Assembly (NCBI GenBank): GCA_015067495.1
Contig: SVMI01000015.1
Coordinates: 1-38,648, forward strand
Direction: 5' to 3'
Length of the DNA: 38,648 nt
Origin: Oscillospiraceae bacterium
Lineage (GTDB): Bacteria; Bacillota; Clostridia; Oscillospirales; Oscillospiraceae
Program-made: the position numbers and the translations under genes
Notes under the pieces: generated by a model
Seen by the model: the letters and a program-made list of their open reading frames with translations, nothing else
What the model was told of the DNA's origin: nothing
Database searches by the model: none
Shown: piece after piece, positions 24,224 through 30,607 of the stretch
How positions within the stretch are numbered: the stretch's first letter is position 1
Layout of the letters: each line of letters begins with the position of its first letter

Positions 24224-27133
24224 TTACTCTTCAACTGCATAATGAATGGTGGCATTCGTCAAGCCTTCATTATCATCGCTTATTGCGATGGTCAGCCATT
24301 GAGAGGGAGAACCTTCGAAATACACGTCAGTCAAATTAGGACAATTGTGGAAAGCAAGCTGTCCAATTGAGGTGACACTGGTGGGGATGGTCACGGACTT
24401 CAGGTTGGTAAACGCACGGAAGGCATATTGCGAAATGGAGGTAACACCCTCCGGGATGACCAGATCGGTAACCAATTCGCCGTTCAGGTACAGATTCTTC
24501 CCATCCAGAAGATTGTTGGAAAGACCCTTGTCGAAGTAAATCTTACACCATGCAGCCATGTCCGTGATGTACACATCGGTCAAATTGGGACAAGTGTAAA
24601 ATGCGCAGAAACCGATTTGTGTGACACTGGCGGGGATGCTTACCGATGTCAGGTCGGTACACCCGTTAAACGCATACTCTCCAATGTAGCTGACACGATT
24701 GCTGAGGGTCAACGAGGATAGAAATTCACAGCTACGGAATACACTGTTCTGGATGGTGGTAATATTGTTTCCAATCGTAACCGTCCGCAAAGCACTGCAG
24801 TTTTCGAATGCGCTGACCCCGATGGAAGCCATTTGCGTGGAATCCGCGGCACTGCCAATGCGCACAGCGGTCAGTGTATCGCAATTCTGGAATGCATTAT
24901 AGCCAATGGAAGTGACACTGGTGGGGATTGTCACAGATTGCAGGGAAGGACAGTTGTTAAATGCATAATCTCTAATGGCGGTGACGCTTTCGGGAATAAC
25001 CAGATCCGTCACCAATTCGCCATTCAGGTACAAGTTCTCTGCGTTGCTAAGGGGGTTGGCGGGGGCGTCCTCAAAGACAATATTGCACCATGCACCAATA
25101 TCGGAAATGTGGACATTGGTGAGGTTGTCAGAAAATGCAAACGCATGACTTTCCACAGTTGCAACGCTGGCAGGGAATGTCACCGTGGTTAGCGAAGAGC
25201 TGGCAAATGCACGCTGACAAATGGTAGTGACGCCGTCAGGAATGGTGTAGGCGCTTCTGCTGTTGCCAATCGGATACTGTATCAGAGAAGTTTTATCCTT
25301 GTTGAACAGCACACCGTCAACCGAGCAGAAATGTGCGTTGGAAGGGGCAACCTCAATACCACTCAGAGCATCACAATCCGTAAAAGCAGGATATTCAATA
25401 GATGTGACACTTGCGGGAATGGTCACAGACGTCAGATGGTCGAAATTGTAAAAAGTGAACGCTTTAATGGTTGTGACATCGTTTGGAATAACCAAATCGG
25501 TCGTCAAAACACCGTTCACATACAAGTTCGTTGCACTGTACAGCGGGTTAGAGGCATAATGGGCAAAGGAGATGTTGCACCACGCCGTAAGATCATTGAC
25601 ATATACGTCCGTCAGACTGGTGCAATCATAAAACGCCATATCAGATATGTCTGTGATACCGGCAGGGAACGACAGAGATGTCAGCTCGTTACAATACATA
25701 AATGCTCTCTGCCCAATGGTTTTAAGCTGTGCCGGCAGGGTTATATCCACCGCACGATTGTGATCGTAGAAAGCATAGCTGCCGATGTGGGTGACATTGT
25801 CATCAATGATAATATGGTTGATCTTGTTGCGCAAATTGTACCACGGAGCAGGCGAAGAACTGGAGTGATTCAGCATTGCGCCGGAGCCCGTGATGCGCAA
25901 TGTCTTATCCTCGGGCGTATATTCCCAGTGAAGATTGCCGTCCATACCGCTATATTCATCCGGGGTCGTAGGCACTGTGGTGGGGTCTGGATTTGTGGGC
26001 TCATTGGGAGCAGTAGGTGCGGAGGGCGTGGTAGGTTCAGTAGATTCAGTAGGTTCAGTAGGTTCAGTAGGTTCAGTAGGTGCGGAGGGTGTTGTGGGTG
26101 TCTGGGATTCGCCGTTTCCGCCTGCCATGGGATAGAGGGTGACATCGGTGGAAAACTGCAGATTGACCTTCATGCTTGCAGGGGAGGAGATGCTGGCATG
26201 CATATTGGCAACAATGTTGCCGTCCAGATAAATCCATGCGGTAATGGCGGCGATGCTGTTGCGCTCCATGGGGCGGATGATCGCAGAGTCATCCGAACGA
26301 TCCAAGCGCAAATAGCCGTCCTCATCAGCCTTTGCAATGCCGAAGATCTCACCCGTGGCGGTGTCGACAAATGCAACGCGAATGGCTGTCAGCAAGTCGG
26401 TGTTGTCAATGGTGATACGGCTGCCCTGACCCTGCACTTCCTCGTAGAGATCGGAATAGATCCAATCGTCAGGCGCGTTGTCTCCGTTGTAGATGCGGTC
26501 TATGCCGGTGGTCTGCAGCAGGAGGTTTGCATCCTCTGCATTTGTTCGGAACAGCAGGTCGATCGCAAAAGCATAAGTATCGGCAGGGAGGAGATCCTCA
26601 CTCACTGCACGGATGCCGTAGTTGGTGCCGTAAGGGAAACGATCGGTGGTATGATCGTAGTTGGATAAGTAGCAGGAGGAACTGACATAAGTGATACGAC
26701 CGTCAGTGGCGTACTGCGCGACGGAGAAGGGGGCGGAGGTGGAAATCACCTTGGGAGGACCGGCGGTGTAGTTCATGCCGACGGGCTTCAGGGAAACTCG
26801 CTGCAAGCCGTAGCGTTCGTCACGCAAATCAATGACGTTGCCCCAGTAGTCGTTCTTGCTGTAAGCATCGTTGATACCGATGGGCATATCTTCTTTCGCG
26901 GTGAATTCGGTGACATTGTTGCCGTTGGTATTCAGCGCGATTTCCAGGTTGCCATTGGTACCGAGGGTGGTGGAAATGTTGGTAACTTCAGGCGCAGTGG
27001 AAATAGAGATCCAAGCAAAGGATACGGTTGTAAGCAGCAGCGTGGTGATCAGCATAAGGCAAACGACTGCATAGAGCTTTTTGGAAACATGACCCTGCTG
27101 TGAACGCAGCAAGCCGATGTATTTGCCGTCCAT
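24224..27133 (-). CDS. BspA-type leucine-rich-repeat surface protein
   Basis: A 969-residue secreted or membrane-anchored protein. After about 19 basic/polar residues a hydrophobic segment (about 20-43) forms a signal anchor ending TTVSFAWISIST. A beta-rich N-terminal domain of about 300 residues begins APEVTNISTTLGTNGNLEIAL. A Pro/Thr/Glu linker (about 343-395, PTEPTE repeats) leads to a region of about 570 residues of LRR_5 (BspA/TpLRR) repeats of the type L(T/R)SVTIPxSVTSIGxxAFxxC. Three copies of a longer module (DxxAWCxIxF...NLYLNGELVTDLVIP) recur inside it. No sortase LPXTG or cell-wall repeat is present at the end. AAGGAG precedes the ATG. Such proteins often mediate host or bacterial adhesion. 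Confidence 0.85.
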   Translation of the reverse strand: MDGKYIGLLRSQQGHVSKKLYAVVCLMLITTLLLTTVSFAWISISTAPEVTNISTTLGTNGNLEIALNTNGNNVTEFTAKEDMPIGINDAYSKNDYWGNVIDLRDERYGLQRVSLKPVGMNYTAGPPKVISTSAPFSVAQYATDGRITYVSSSCYLSNYDHTTDRFPYGTNYGIRAVSEDLLPADTYAFAIDLLFRTNAEDANLLLQTTGIDRIYNGDNAPDDWIYSDLYEEVQGQGSRITIDNTDLLTAIRVAFVDTATGEIFGIAKADEDGYLRLDRSDDSAIIRPMERNSIAAITAWIYLDGNIVANMHASISSPASMKVNLQFSTDVTLYPMAGGNGESQTPTTPSAPTEPTEPTEPTESTEPTTPSAPTAPNEPTNPDPTTVPTTPDEYSGMDGNLHWEYTPEDKTLRITGSGAMLNHSSSSPAPWYNLRNKINHIIIDDNVTHIGSYAFYDHNRAVDITLPAQLKTIGQRAFMYCNELTSLSFPAGITDISDMAFYDCTSLTDVYVNDLTAWCNISFAHYASNPLYSATNLYVNGVLTTDLVIPNDVTTIKAFTFYNFDHLTSVTIPASVTSIEYPAFTDCDALSGIEVAPSNAHFCSVDGVLFNKDKTSLIQYPIGNSRSAYTIPDGVTTICQRAFASSSLTTVTFPASVATVESHAFAFSDNLTNVHISDIGAWCNIVFEDAPANPLSNAENLYLNGELVTDLVIPESVTAIRDYAFNNCPSLQSVTIPTSVTSIGYNAFQNCDTLTAVRIGSAADSTQMASIGVSAFENCSALRTVTIGNNITTIQNSVFRSCEFLSSLTLSNRVSYIGEYAFNGCTDLTSVSIPASVTQIGFCAFYTCPNLTDVYITDMAAWCKIYFDKGLSNNLLDGKNLYLNGELVTDLVIPEGVTSISQYAFRAFTNLKSVTIPTSVTSIGQLAFHNCPNLTDVYFEGSPSQWLTIAISDDNEGLTNATIHYAVEE
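26034..26078. repeat. 9-bp tandem repeat encoding a PTE linker
   Basis: Five units of about GGTTCAGTA (one unit starts GA). On the minus strand they encode the Thr-Glu-Pro repeats of the LRR protein linker. The repeat could change copy number by slippage without breaking frame. Confidence 0.8.
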
Positions 27134-27181
27134 ATTACCACTCCTTCCTGAAAAATAGTAATGCTACAATTACACACAGTA

Positions 27182-27210
27182 ACTATACCATAATTTGGCA
27201 ATAAAGGCAA
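27182..27210 (-). promoter_or_regulatory. promoter of the LRR surface protein gene
   Basis: Minus strand: TTGCCT (27210-27205), 17-base spacer, TATAGT (27187-27182), 49 bases upstream of the start codon. Confidence 0.55.
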
Positions 27211-27211
27211 G

Positions 27212-27242
27212 AAAAAAGTCAACCGAGCCGGTTGACTTTTTT
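27212..27242. terminator. terminator of the PIG-L gene
   Basis: AAAAAAGTCAACCG (27212-27225), loop AGC, CGGTTGACTTTTTT (27229-27242), a perfect 14-bp stem with A and T tracts. It lies just downstream of the PIG-L stop (minus strand) and upstream of the LRR promoter, insulating the two genes. Confidence 0.85.
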
Positions 27243-27255
27243 ATGTTTATTCATA

Positions 27256-27963
27256 TCAGGGGAGCAGGCGCTTGGTCGTACCCTTCAGGTAGACCTGACA
27301 CTGGCGGAAGCCTTCGGCGTAGTCAGCACCGCACTGATAACCTCTGTAGCGGCAGCAGGTGCGTACCATGTCCGGGAAGTCAATGCCATCGTGATCCCGC
27401 ATCCATACAATCTGGGATTCATGGCACTCCAGCATCTGGAGCTTCTTGTCGATGTGGTCGGTGACATCCACATATTCCGTGGGGTTGAAGTTGACACCGG
27501 CAAGGGTATCCATATAGTAAATGGGTACCATCTTGGCTGCGCCTTCCACCTGCGTGTGGTAATTGGGAAGGGTGGCGGTAAAGCTGGCATCGAACACAAG
27601 GCGGGAAACGGCTGTATGGTCGGGCATATAGTCGTTGGGGTCGTGGGTGATGATGAAGTCGGGATTGACGGACTTGATCACATCGACTACCTTGTCCCGG
27701 GCTTCCTTGTTGTTGTCATAGATCGCCAGATCGTCAAAGCGGCTGTGGATGATCTCAAAGCCTGCCATTTCGGCAGAGCGTTCCGCTTCCTTGGCGCGCA
27801 TGACGGTCAGCTCATCCGGCGGGATGATGACGTGACCCAGATTGCCGCTGGAAAGGTGGCAGATGACTACGCGGTCGCCGCGCTCCTTGCACTTGAGCAG
27901 TGTGCCTGCACAGGCGATCTCCATATCGTCGGGATGACAGGAAATAACCAAAACAGTATACAT
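27256..27963 (-). CDS. PIG-L family deacetylase
   Basis: A 235-residue PIG-L/LmbE deacetylase. The zinc-binding signature HPDD (His10, Asp12, Asp13) is near the N-terminus, and the third ligand, His116, is in HDPNDYMPDHTAVSRL. The family removes acetyl groups from GlcNAc-containing substrates (GlcNAc-PI, mycothiol or bacillithiol precursors, N-acetyl sugars). There is no signal peptide, so a cytoplasmic enzyme. The start at 27963 was chosen for AAAGGAG directly upstream; the frame is open 12 codons further up. It is monocistronic with its own promoter and terminator. The surrounding glycan genes suggest an amino-sugar substrate. Confidence 0.85.
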   Translation of the reverse strand: MYTVLVISCHPDDMEIACAGTLLKCKERGDRVVICHLSSGNLGHVIIPPDELTVMRAKEAERSAEMAGFEIIHSRFDDLAIYDNNKEARDKVVDVIKSVNPDFIITHDPNDYMPDHTAVSRLVFDASFTATLPNYHTQVEGAAKMVPIYYMDTLAGVNFNPTEYVDVTDHIDKKLQMLECHESQIVWMRDHDGIDFPDMVRTCCRYRGYQCGADYAEGFRQCQVYLKGTTKRLLP

Positions 27964-28022
27964 ATCGTATCTCCTTTGTTCGTGATTTGAAAGTACCAAA
28001 AGGCACGTAATTCAATACAAAT

Positions 28023-28051
28023 ATGATAAAATATGCACAAATCAATGTCAA
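28023..28051 (-). promoter_or_regulatory. promoter of the PIG-L gene
   Basis: Minus strand: TTGACA (28051-28046), 17-base spacer, TATCAT (28028-28023). It lies about 60 bases upstream of the start codon. Confidence 0.7.
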
Positions 28052-28093
28052 GGGTGCAAGGTCGCTATTTTGTTGTACGAACGGACGAAATAA

Positions 28094-28150
28094 TTGTACT
28101 TTTGTACAAATTTATCGTAACACGATAAATAATTATTGAAATTCAATAAT
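28094..28150. promoter_or_regulatory. three adjacent palindromes between divergent genes
   Basis: Three inverted repeats lie end to end: TTGTAC-TTTT-GTACAA (28094-28109), TTTATCG-TAACA-CGATAAA (28111-28129) and ATTATTGAA-A-TTCAATAAT (28132-28150). The third overlaps the -35 box of the DUF2975 operon, the usual position of a repressor site. The first contains the 13-base motif shared with 19969. They are probably operators for at least two regulators; the XRE protein encoded at 28678 is a candidate for one. Confidence 0.55.
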
Positions 28151-28164
28151 ATGTGTTGTATAAT
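28136..28164 (+). promoter_or_regulatory. promoter of the DUF2975/XRE operon
   Basis: TTGAAA (28136-28141), 17-base spacer, perfect TATAAT (28159-28164). The -35 lies within the 19-bp perfect palindrome 28132-28150. Confidence 0.8.
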
Positions 28165-28192
28165 CATTAAAAAAGCAAAGGGGCTGTTTGAA

Positions 28193-28681
28193 ATGAAAAA
28201 GACATTGGCGAACTTTATACGTGCATTGCTTGTATTTTTGATCATAGCAAGCGCGTTGATGTGCAAGCTGTGGCTTCCGGGCGCGATTTTTATGGTGATC
28301 GGTCATTTGGAGCAATACGCCGGTATTGCCGGAGCAGAGGTGTCCATGGCAGTCTGCGGGCTGTGTGCCGTTGTGGTGCTGCCGGTTTTTGTGATTTTTG
28401 TCATGTCCTTTGCCTTCCCCGGTGCCATTGAAAAGGAGACCATATTCAGCGAAAAAACAGCAAAGCTTCTGAAAGTCATCGGCGTTCTTTTGGTGGCGGA
28501 TTGCGCGCTCCTTTGTGTAATGCTGACGGTGCTGTTGGCTTTGGATGCTTCGTGGCTTCTGGTCGCGCCGTTCATTTTTACCGGCGTGCTTGGAATTACA
28601 GTTGGCTGCATGCTTTTGGTGCTTTCGAAGTATGTCAAGCACGCCGCCGCGCTCAAGGAGGAGGCTGACTGTACCTTATGA
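28193..28681 (+). CDS. DUF2975-like four-helix membrane protein
   Basis: A 162-residue integral membrane protein with four hydrophobic segments (about 7-27, 45-72, 88-112, 120-145) and a short charged C-terminus. Fold and context match DUF2975 proteins, which are normally paired with a small XRE regulator, as here. The start at 28193 follows AAGGGG at 28178-28183; the frame is open further upstream through the promoter and is not used. It overlaps the next gene by four bases. The function is unknown to me; a membrane partner of the regulator is a reasonable guess. Confidence 0.75.
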   Translation: MKKTLANFIRALLVFLIIASALMCKLWLPGAIFMVIGHLEQYAGIAGAEVSMAVCGLCAVVVLPVFVIFVMSFAFPGAIEKETIFSEKTAKLLKVIGVLLVADCALLCVMLTVLLALDASWLLVAPFIFTGVLGITVGCMLLVLSKYVKHAAALKEEADCTL

Positions 28682-28902
28682 TCGTATTTAACATTGATGT
28701 GATGCTGGCAAAGCGAAAAATGAGCCTCGGCACGCTGGCTGAAAAGGTCGGCTTTACCAATGCGAACGTATCGCTTCTGAAAAACGGCAAGATCAAGGCA
28801 CTCAAAATCTCGACCCTTGATACGCTGTGCCGTGTCCTCGAATGTCAGCCTGCGGATCTCTTGGAATATATTGCAGACGAGGTCGCGGAAGATGATGTAT
28901 GA
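28678..28902 (+). CDS. small XRE/Cro-type HTH regulator (YozG-like)
   Basis: A 74-residue single-domain helix-turn-helix protein. The HTH spans about residues 15-50 (SLGTLAEKVGFTNANVSLLKNGKIKAL) and ends in the family pattern LDTLCRVLECQPADLLEY. Such proteins accompany DUF2975 genes. The ATGA overlap with the membrane gene shows translational coupling, and the next gene starts inside its 3' end. It may bind the 28132-28150 palindrome and repress its own operon; that is inference. Confidence 0.85.
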   Translation: MIVFNIDVMLAKRKMSLGTLAEKVGFTNANVSLLKNGKIKALKISTLDTLCRVLECQPADLLEYIADEVAEDDV

Positions 28903-29962
28903 TGTGGCGATCGTGGGCGCAGGACCAGCCGGTGCGATTTTTGCCAAGACTCTTGCCGAGCGTTGCCCGGATCTGAAGCTTCTGCTTATCGACGGGCAGA
29001 CTGAGGAACATAAAAAGGTCTGCGGCGGTCTGCTTGCGCCGGATGCCCAAGAGGTGCTGGCAAAATTCGGTCTGACACTTCCCAAGGACATTCTGGAAGA
29101 CCCCCAGATCTTCGCGGTGGACACGGTAGATCTGGTGTCACGGCAGAACCGCTGTTATCGTCGCCATTATCTGAATATGAACCGCTATGCCTTTGACAAA
29201 TGGCTGCTGTCTCTCGTGCCGGAGCATGTCAGATTCGTGCAGGGACGCTGCCTGAAGGTTCGGCGGGAAGGAGATTGCTACATCCTGAAGCTGAAAAAGC
29301 CCTTTGGTATGTGCCATGTGCAGGCGGCAGCGGTGGTGGGGGCAGACGGTGCCTCCTCTGTCGTGCGCAGAAGCCTGTTTGGTGCGTTGCCCTACCAGTA
29401 TGTCTCCATTCAGAAGTGGTACGAAACAAGTGCGGCGATCCCGCCCTATTCCTGCGTTTTCGATGCCAAGACCAGCGACAGCTGCGCATGGACGATCCGA
29501 AAGGGAAGCTATGCGGTATTCGGCGGGGCTTACAAGCGGGAGGGCTGCCGTCAGGCATTTGAAGAACAGAAGACACGATTCGAAAAGCGCATCGGGCAGA
29601 AGCTGGGTGACCCGGTGAAGACGGAAGCCTGCCTTTTGACCAGTCCCCGAAGGTTTTCGGATTTCGTGATCGGAGAGGATCAAGCCTACCTTGTGGGCGA
29701 GGCAGCAGGTCTGATCAGCGCAAGCTCCTTTGAGGGCATCAGCAGTGCGATGCGCAGCGGCAAGCTGCTGGCAGAGGCGTTTGCGCAGGGGAGCAGTCAC
29801 CGCCAGATCCAGAAGCTGTATCGGAAAAAGACCCTGCCGCTGCGACTCAAGCTGTTTTTCAAGATCTTCAAAATGCGCATCCTTTGTAATCCCATGCTGC
29901 GCTTTTTGATCATGAAAAGCGGTATTCAAAGCGTAAGGAGATACGAAACAGCCGCCAAATGA
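28892..29962 (+). CDS. FAD-dependent oxidoreductase, geranylgeranyl-reductase-like
   Basis: A 356-residue flavoprotein. The Rossmann motif is DVAIVGAGPAGAIFAKTLAE at the N-terminus, followed by CGGLLAPDAQEVL, the mid GADGASSVVRR motif and the C-terminal FAD-binding YLVGEAAGLISASSFEGIS. The CGG loop and the GDA-like GEA motif match the geranylgeranyl reductase / lipid-desaturating family and plant-type monooxygenase-like flavoproteins. The substrate is unknown; a lipid or quinone is possible. The ATG at 28892, or the next at 28895, lies within the XRE gene (11-base overlap). It is in the same operon as the DUF2975 and XRE genes, an unusual combination. Confidence 0.8.
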   Translation: MMYDVAIVGAGPAGAIFAKTLAERCPDLKLLLIDGQTEEHKKVCGGLLAPDAQEVLAKFGLTLPKDILEDPQIFAVDTVDLVSRQNRCYRRHYLNMNRYAFDKWLLSLVPEHVRFVQGRCLKVRREGDCYILKLKKPFGMCHVQAAAVVGADGASSVVRRSLFGALPYQYVSIQKWYETSAAIPPYSCVFDAKTSDSCAWTIRKGSYAVFGGAYKREGCRQAFEEQKTRFEKRIGQKLGDPVKTEACLLTSPRRFSDFVIGEDQAYLVGEAAGLISASSFEGISSAMRSGKLLAEAFAQGSSHRQIQKLYRKKTLPLRLKLFFKIFKMRILCNPMLRFLIMKSGIQSVRRYETAAK

Positions 29963-29968
29963 GGTCAT

Positions 29969-30148
29969 TTGATTGTACCCGGTCTGTTCAGAAATGTGCT
30001 AAATTGCTTCTTTGACAGCTTGCGCTATTTTCTCCATGAGAAGCATAAGAAATGGTTCAAAACTGCGTGGAACGCTGCGAAAATGGCGGCGATCATGATC
30101 GCAGTCCTGCTTGCGGCAGGGCGCGTGATCTGGGCGCTTTTTCAGTGA
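29969..30148 (+). CDS. 59-residue membrane peptide, TTG start
   Basis: An open frame of 60 codons with a TTG start, 6 bases after the flavoprotein stop. The peptide is amphipathic and basic in its first two thirds (FRNVLNCFFDSLRYFLHEKHKKWFKTAW) and ends in a hydrophobic segment (AAIMIAVLLAAGRVIWALFQ). It fills the gap between two coding genes in the same direction and has ordinary codon use. The ribosome site (GAGGT, 29961-29965) is close to the start, which weakens the call. The function is unknown; possibly a tail-anchored protein. Confidence 0.5.
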   Translation: MIVPGLFRNVLNCFFDSLRYFLHEKHKKWFKTAWNAAKMAAIMIAVLLAAGRVIWALFQ

Positions 30149-30160
30149 AGGGGGCGCGGA

Positions 30161-30511
30161 ATGAAAAGCAGGAGAATAATTGCGGTGTTTTTGTGTGCCT
30201 TGCTGATCCTCTTTGCCGGCTGCGATGCGTCGGGGCGGGATTACAAGGACGACCTGATCGTCCCGCTGGAGGGCGATGAAAGGCTGATCATCCGGGAGTG
30301 GTCGTTTCTGTTGGGAAGCGGCGCGGAGATCTATTATCAGCGTGGCGATCAAAATCCCGTTCTCTTGGGTCAGACCGGCGGCGGTGACGACGGGGCTTGC
30401 CCCTATTCCCTTGGACAATACGAGATCCTGCGCGAGGGGAATACAGTTTCAATAAAATGGCTCTTCGGGGATGGAATCTGGCGCAGTAAAACCTTTGAAT
30501 TGCCCACTTAG
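30161..30511 (+). CDS. small lipoprotein of unknown function
   Basis: A 116-residue exported lipoprotein. It has a basic start (MKSRR), a hydrophobic core, a lipobox LLILFAGC with Cys about residue 20, then a small beta-rich domain of about 95 residues (LIIREWSFLLGSGAEIYYQR, KWLFGDGIWRSKTFEL). AAGGGGG at 30148-30154 precedes it, 12 bases after the 59-residue gene. It is the last gene of the DUF2975 operon, and a terminator follows. I do not recognise the domain. Confidence 0.75.
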   Translation: MKSRRIIAVFLCALLILFAGCDASGRDYKDDLIVPLEGDERLIIREWSFLLGSGAEIYYQRGDQNPVLLGQTGGGDDGACPYSLGQYEILREGNTVSIKWLFGDGIWRSKTFELPT

Positions 30512-30520
30512 AATCACAAG

Positions 30521-30555
30521 GTCCAACGGAAGATGCCGTTGGACTTGTCTTTTTG
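30521..30555 (+). terminator. terminator of the DUF2975 operon
   Basis: GTCCAACGG (30521-30529) pairs with CCGTTGGAC (30535-30543). CAAG and CTTG extend the stem past a one-base bulge, and TTGTCTTTTT follows. Its 3' side doubles as the -35 of the next promoter. Confidence 0.75.
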
Positions 30556-30573
30556 CGTGAAAACTGTTATAAT
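30545..30573 (+). promoter_or_regulatory. promoter of the hexosaminidase lipoprotein gene
   Basis: TTGTCT (30545-30550), 17-base spacer, perfect TATAAT (30568-30573), 35 bases before the start codon. Confidence 0.7.
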
Positions 30574-30607
30574 GGTAAAAAGTCTCAATATTTGGGGAGG
30601 CGTTATC

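Noticed and set aside
26034..26078. short tandem repeats that could suggest a CRISPR array
   Set aside because: The units are 9 bp without spacers and encode the Thr-Glu-Pro linker.
25331..26668. 445-codon plus-strand frame inside the LRR gene
   Set aside because: It has a Gly/Val/Arg/Cys-rich composition with no domain, and is antisense to unmistakable LRR_5 repeats.
27964..28192. riboswitch or structured RNA between PIG-L and DUF2975 genes
   Set aside because: The pairings are short DNA palindromes around promoters; no multi-stem leader or terminator/anti-terminator pair could be drawn.
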